A DNA stretch of 64,000 bases from Sorghum bicolor (lineage: Eukaryota > Streptophyta > Magnoliopsida > Poales > Poaceae): NCBI RefSeq assembly GCF_000003195.3, contig NC_012879.2, positions 23,177,367 through 23,241,366 on the forward strand. The letters run 5' to 3'. The position numbers and the translations under genes are program-made. The first letter of the stretch is position 1. Every line of letters begins with the position of its first letter. Shown one piece after another: positions 59,884 to 64,000 of the stretch. The notes below the pieces were generated by a model. The model had not been told where the DNA came from. It saw only the letters and a program-made list of their open reading frames with translations, and did not search any database.

Positions 59884-60553
59884 CTGTCATAATCATGCAA
59901 AACTTTAGAATCTCCCAAATATAGACTTTCATACACAAGTTTGCCATCCTGAAAACTTTCTGAGTGAGTCCAGTGCCAGCAGTTCAGTAAAACAATCATA
60001 ACTTGAGATATAAAAGTCCAACAGAGGCGAAACTTTGATGGTTGGAAATCTTAAGAAATTGTCTACAACTTTTATTTAGAACACAAATTCTGATTCGGAC
60101 ATTAAATTAGCCATAAACTGTCTCCAATCGAAACTGTCCCAGAACTCAAACTGCACAGGAACCTCTGTTTTCAACATTCATAACTCTCGGCTCAGATCAG
60201 ATAAAAAGGTGATTCCAGCGGCATAGGAAAGATGCTTAAGTCTAGTTATTCCCATAAAATTTTCATAATTTTTGGTCGAACGGATTTTTCTGGGTAAAAT
60301 TATTAAGACAGAAAGGTTTAAAGAACGATACCAGGAAAGACAGATTTTCCAACCCAACTATTTATTCATTAAACCTTAATCCTAAACTATGGAACTTGTA
60401 GACATGCCTACAATGTCCCAGCACTCATTACAAAGATCCAACTCACTCATGAACATAATAACAAGCAACTAAGCATAACAAAAGCACACCACACTAACTT
60501 GACTCGACTCACTAGCGCTTCTAGCGGCTTATTACAAATAGGGACCTCCAACA
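59884..60553 (-). other. Spacer between ORF0 and gag of element D
   Basis: No domain is visible. A spliced or internally initiated gag message would have to cross this region. Confidence 0.5.
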
Positions 60554-61423
60554 CTAAGGGCGTGGTTCATAGTCGAGCTTCCCATAGATCTTGGGCTGTC
60601 CTTCCCTCTCACGATGCTCGTCAATCATCTTGTAGCACCTCTTGAGAGCCTTCCCTTGTGCTATCACCATGTCTTGCAATTTCAAATGCTTTTCCACCAT
60701 CTCATGAGCGAAGTACACCATCACTCGGGAGACTGGGTCCAAATCTGTTGGCTCCAGCATTCCCCATCCTTGTTCCGGGTCCAGGCGGGGTAGATAACGG
60801 TGTATGTCCCACCGCATGTTACCGAAACGCTGCTCACGGAGGAACAAACATGCTGTGAAAGCTGCCTCCTCCATGCTTTCTTCCATGGTAGCTCTATGCC
60901 CATCATGACGGTAGCCCCTGTCCTTCAAGTAGGCATCTTTCTCCACATCTTTGGGAAAGATCAGCACCTTGGACTTCCAGTAGGGGTTCTCCAGGGGGTG
61001 TGTGTACTCAATGCAGGAATACTCCACCACTGCATCCCAGTCAGAGAAGTAATTCTCCAACATTCCCACCAGCCGGTGATGCGACGGAGAGTTGCACGAA
61101 GCCTTGTGGTACACCTTCCTAGTCCACCCTATGGGAGGGGACTCATCATCTTCAGCAGGTCCATCTTGTGGTGGTGATGGGGGTTGACCTCCTCCGGGAG
61201 CACCTTCTTCTTCATCATCAGAAATAAGTATGAACTCCTGGGGCTCCTCCTCTGGTTCAGACTCCACTTGCGATAGCTCTGGCCCAGATGCTTGCTCTGA
61301 AGGTGGTGGGGTCTCCTCACGCTCCGGTGAACTCTCCTCTTGTGGCTCCATAGGCTCGTATTGGTAACGAGGTGGATGGTACCCTCCAGTGGAGATGCGG
61401 GCGGTCTTGTTGGCACAAACCAT
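60554..61423 (-). CDS. ORF0 of element D, with a degenerate histone-H3-tail-like N-terminus
   Basis: An intact 289-residue frame between the primer-binding site and gag. It starts VCANKTARISTGG, then YHPPRYQYEP. From residue 1 this aligns with H3 (ARTKQTARKSTGG, KA, PRKQLA): the TAR-STGG and PR-Q positions match (10 of 19), while K4, K9, K14 and K18 are replaced by N, I, Y and Y. Residues 28-100 are acidic and proline-rich (EPEEEPQEFILISDDEEEG). The rest (about 105-280) looks globular and is unlike F's coiled coil: KVYHKASCNSPSHHRLVGML, FGNMRWDIHRYLPRLDPEQG. An ORF0 is reported for rice RIRE3/RIRE8-type elements; no function is known to me. It stands intact while gag-pro is broken. Confidence 0.8.
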   Translation of the reverse strand: MVCANKTARISTGGYHPPRYQYEPMEPQEESSPEREETPPPSEQASGPELSQVESEPEEEPQEFILISDDEEEGAPGGGQPPSPPQDGPAEDDESPPIGWTRKVYHKASCNSPSHHRLVGMLENYFSDWDAVVEYSCIEYTHPLENPYWKSKVLIFPKDVEKDAYLKDRGYRHDGHRATMEESMEEAAFTACLFLREQRFGNMRWDIHRYLPRLDPEQGWGMLEPTDLDPVSRVMVYFAHEMVEKHLKLQDMVIAQGKALKRCYKMIDEHREREGQPKIYGKLDYEPRP

Positions 61424-61600
61424 CTATAGAATAGACCGGGGAGAAGTTAGATTAGAATCAATGATTTCATAATAGAATAAGATGATAGAAGCATAAAGTT
61501 TTTAGAAAATAACAAGAGCAAGATGGTAAGCATGAATGTAGAGAAGAAAAGACTACTAAGACGACCGTTTCTATCTAGGCTTGCGTCCTACAGTCAACAC

Positions 61601-61613
61601 GGCTCTGATACCA
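61601..61613 (-). other. Primer-binding site of element D (initiator tRNA-Met)
   Basis: The minus strand reads TGGTATCAGAGCC three bases inside the LTR end, an exact match to the usual plant initiator tRNA-Met site. The leader 61424-61600 shows nothing else. Confidence 0.92.
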
Positions 61614-61616
61614 ATT

Positions 61617-64000
61617 TGTCACACCCAATTTTAAGGATAAAATTGAATGCAAAACCTTATGTGTGCCCAGAGATCAATCACACATAAGCCGACAAATTAT
61701 AGGGAGTATCATCACAAGTGTTTATTACATAACGATATAACTCAGAGTCTTTACACAAATATAGCGGAAATAAAAGATAACTCTAGCATGGAAGCTCCAT
61801 CACACAGGCACGTCAACTGGTTGACCACAAGTCTAGAAGTCCTCAGGGAAGTACTGGTAGTAGTCATTACCATTGCCATCTGTTACCCATCCGGGATTTT
61901 TATCCAAATAAAGAAAATAAACAAGTGTAAGTACACCTCGTACTTAACAAGTATAACAGGGGGTTCATGAGGCTCAAAGGCTAGACACTGGTTCAACTGC
62001 ATGTAGCTTTTAGTTGTCACAATTTTAGCATAAGAGTAGCATCAAGTTGTCAAGACCCATAGTAAACTCATGATCAGGTAAAGTGAATAAAGAATAGCAT
62101 AAACAGCATATTAACCATAATAACATTTAATGAAGTGCCATTAGGTTCATTTATTCTGTATTGGTCCAAGGCCGCTCGTGACCGTGAGCACGGCTGATAT
62201 ATCAGTTTTACACTCTGCAGAGGTTGTACACTTTCACTGTGAGTCGTGATTTACCCTTTCGCCCGAGGTGATCAGCCCCTTAGCCCACTCCCAAGGAAGA
62301 CCGGCAGGGTTCACTATGAAGCCTTTCAAAGGTTCGTCTAACAAGTTAGGGCCGCTAGGTTTCGTTAGTCAGTCCGTGTGACTCACCCGCAGGAATCCAT
62401 GGTCTGCTATCCCCCACTTGCGCCACAAGGGTAACCACTAACAAGCTAGAAAAGGTCCTCATACTGAGCTAAAGCCAGAGCCATGTAGCCCTCACAGTTG
62501 TACTGTATGTCCCGGATGGTCAGATACAGATAAGTCCTTATGGAGAGAAACTAGAGCACCATAAAATAGCCCAATGCTCCAGCCCTCTTTTTCCAATGTT
62601 GCTAAAAAGTCATCTTTTAATGTTTATTGCATAATTCTTTAGTGAAATTACAAGATCATGGTTTAGTGGAGCACTAGCATAAGCTACCCAATGCATAACC
62701 ATAGGTGACAAGGTATAAGATCAATACTAGGAAATCCTTATCAAGGAGACACATGCAATATGAATTGTGTGATTAAAGTTATTAGGAAACAAGGATGATC
62801 CCATGCTATACTTGCCTTGATCACACTGGTCCTGCTGGTCCTGCTCGTAGAAGTACTCTTGTTCACCCACGAACTGCTCACCGTCTACTCGTAACCACCA
62901 CATCAACAACAATCATCCAAAAGCAATCATGCAAAGCAAACAAGCCTATTATTAGAACAGTACACCAACAGTAATAAATAAAGATGAAAAGTTTATAAAA
63001 CGAATCTACATCGCTCTACGATCACACAGACGTAAAGATCATGAAAATCGGAGTTATAACGAAGAAGTTATGATTTTCCGAAGATTTCCTCTAAATAAAT
63101 AATAGATTAAATCTAAACTCAGATTTAAGAAGTTGAAAACCTGTACTACAGTAGCATTAGACTATAGATTACACGAAAACGAATCTAACGCAACTGGAAC
63201 GGATTAAATCGGAGTTAAAACGAAGTTTTTATGAGCAAAATAGATTCGATGGCAAAACTGTAAATCTGAGAAACTCCTTTTTAAACTGCGCGACTGAAAT
63301 ACGTTTTCCCAGCTTGGAAAGCGTAAAACGGGAAAGCGTAAAGGACTGCGGGTTATAACATTAAAAAGCGCAGGGGGTTTTCTGAAAGAATAGCCGGCCG
63401 AAGGGGTATCCTTCGTTTCTGGCCGTCGGATCTCAAATCGTTGGCCAGGATTAGGTCGGAGGTTGGGGAGGGGAGACAGCCGGCCGGAGTTGAGCAGGGC
63501 GCGGCGGCTCCATGGCCGGAGTTGGCCGGCGCTCGCGGTTTTCGCGATGTAGAGCACAAGAGACTAAACCGAAAGCACCGGAACACTTAGGCGCTCGATG
63601 CGAACTCACCTAGGGCCAAGCTTGGAGCCGAGGAAGTCCGCTGCGAGCTCACGACGGCAGGAGGCGGGCGGCGGCTCTGCAAGAAGGTTCGGCCGAGGTT
63701 AGCTACGCACAGAAAGCTCGAAAGAACAAAAGGAGAACTTCGGCGACTTCGCAAACCGAAGCCGATGCTCGGCAAACTGCTCGCGCGGCTCGGGACGCAC
63801 TGCAGCGGCGGATTGAAGATGCGGCGGATCTCGGCGAACTCGGCGCGATGGCTGCGGCTCGGGATGGATTGAGGGGCTAGCGGAGCTTCGGGTCGGTATT
63901 TAAAGGGCAACCGTCGGGTGAAATCCGGACTACGTCGCGTGAAACTCGCGCGTGGTTGAGGTGCGGCTCGTGTCCGGCTCGGACACGAGGTTGAAGACAG
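61617..64000 (-). repeat. 5' LTR of element D, cut by the window end
   Basis: It starts TGTCACACCCAATTTTAAGG on the plus strand and follows the 3' LTR almost base for base to 64000. It carries 11 bases absent from the 3' LTR near 63191. About 450 bases lie beyond the window. Confidence 0.92.

Larger units (their letters stand above)
52610..64000 (-). mobile_element. Element D: young Tekay-like Ty3 chromovirus, 5' LTR runs off the window
   Basis: On the minus strand: 5' LTR (from beyond 64000 to 61617), primer-binding site, ORF0, gag-pro, pol with chromodomain, purine tract, 3' LTR. The LTRs differ at about a dozen bases plus one 11-bp indel over 2.38 kb compared by eye, so it is recent. The left target-site copy would be 52605-52609 (AATGG). 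It inserted in E's reverse transcriptase. Confidence 0.9.

Noticed and set aside
60800..61177. Plus-strand 125-residue frame
   Set aside because: Shadow of ORF0 of element D, which has the better composition and conserved features.

Overview
The window is nuclear DNA of a grass (Poaceae). An Andropogoneae species such as sorghum fits the repeat families, but this is inference. About 80% is retrotransposon sequence. The only host genes I can support are two convergent ones in a roughly 9 kb island: an intronless PLS/E-type pentatricopeptide-repeat gene (29281-31377, +) and a complete 14-exon PHO1-family phosphate exporter (32531-37154, -). Small MITEs lie around them, including one directly upstream of the PPR start codon.

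Layout: 1-2639 is the 3' end of an Athila-like Ty3 element (A). It sits inside the protease region of F (2640-9387, -), a Tekay-like Ty3 element of which gag-pro, ORF0 and a 4.1 kb 5' LTR are visible. F sits in a CACTA-like DNA transposon fragment (9388-11695), which sits in the gag gene of another Athila-like element, B (11696-18108). 18109-20444 is decayed repeat and a MITE. G (20445-28340) is a Tekay-like element with LTR arms in inverted orientation, flanked by the same 5-bp duplication, TGCAG, on both sides. The gene island follows. C (39955-48431, -) is a full Athila-like element with both LTRs and gag plus two retropepsin-like domains, but no reverse transcriptase. It is inserted in E (48432-52609, -), a Tat-lineage element with two RNase H domains and a decayed spliced ORF on the opposite strand. 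E is in turn interrupted by D (52610 to beyond 64000, -), a young Tekay-like element with nearly identical LTRs, an intact ORF0, a broken gag-pro and a long intact pol ending in a chromodomain.

The most notable observation is that the extra ORF upstream of gag (ORF0) in both F and D starts with a run resembling the N-terminal tail of histone H3, aligned from the first residue (TKQTARKSTGG...PRKQLA in H3). In F, K4, K9 and K14 positions are kept. In D all four tail lysine positions are replaced. Both copies share the same one-residue insertion before the PR-Q motif. These elements also encode a chromodomain on their integrase (seen in D and G), the module class that binds H3 tails, so a histone-tail mimic in the same element is a testable and possibly undescribed system.

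Other structural points are the inverted-LTR element with a target-site duplication, the tandem retropepsin domains kept in two independent RT-less copies, and two GC-AG introns plus an ambiguous start in the PHO1 gene. All calls come from reading the sequence; no database search was possible.
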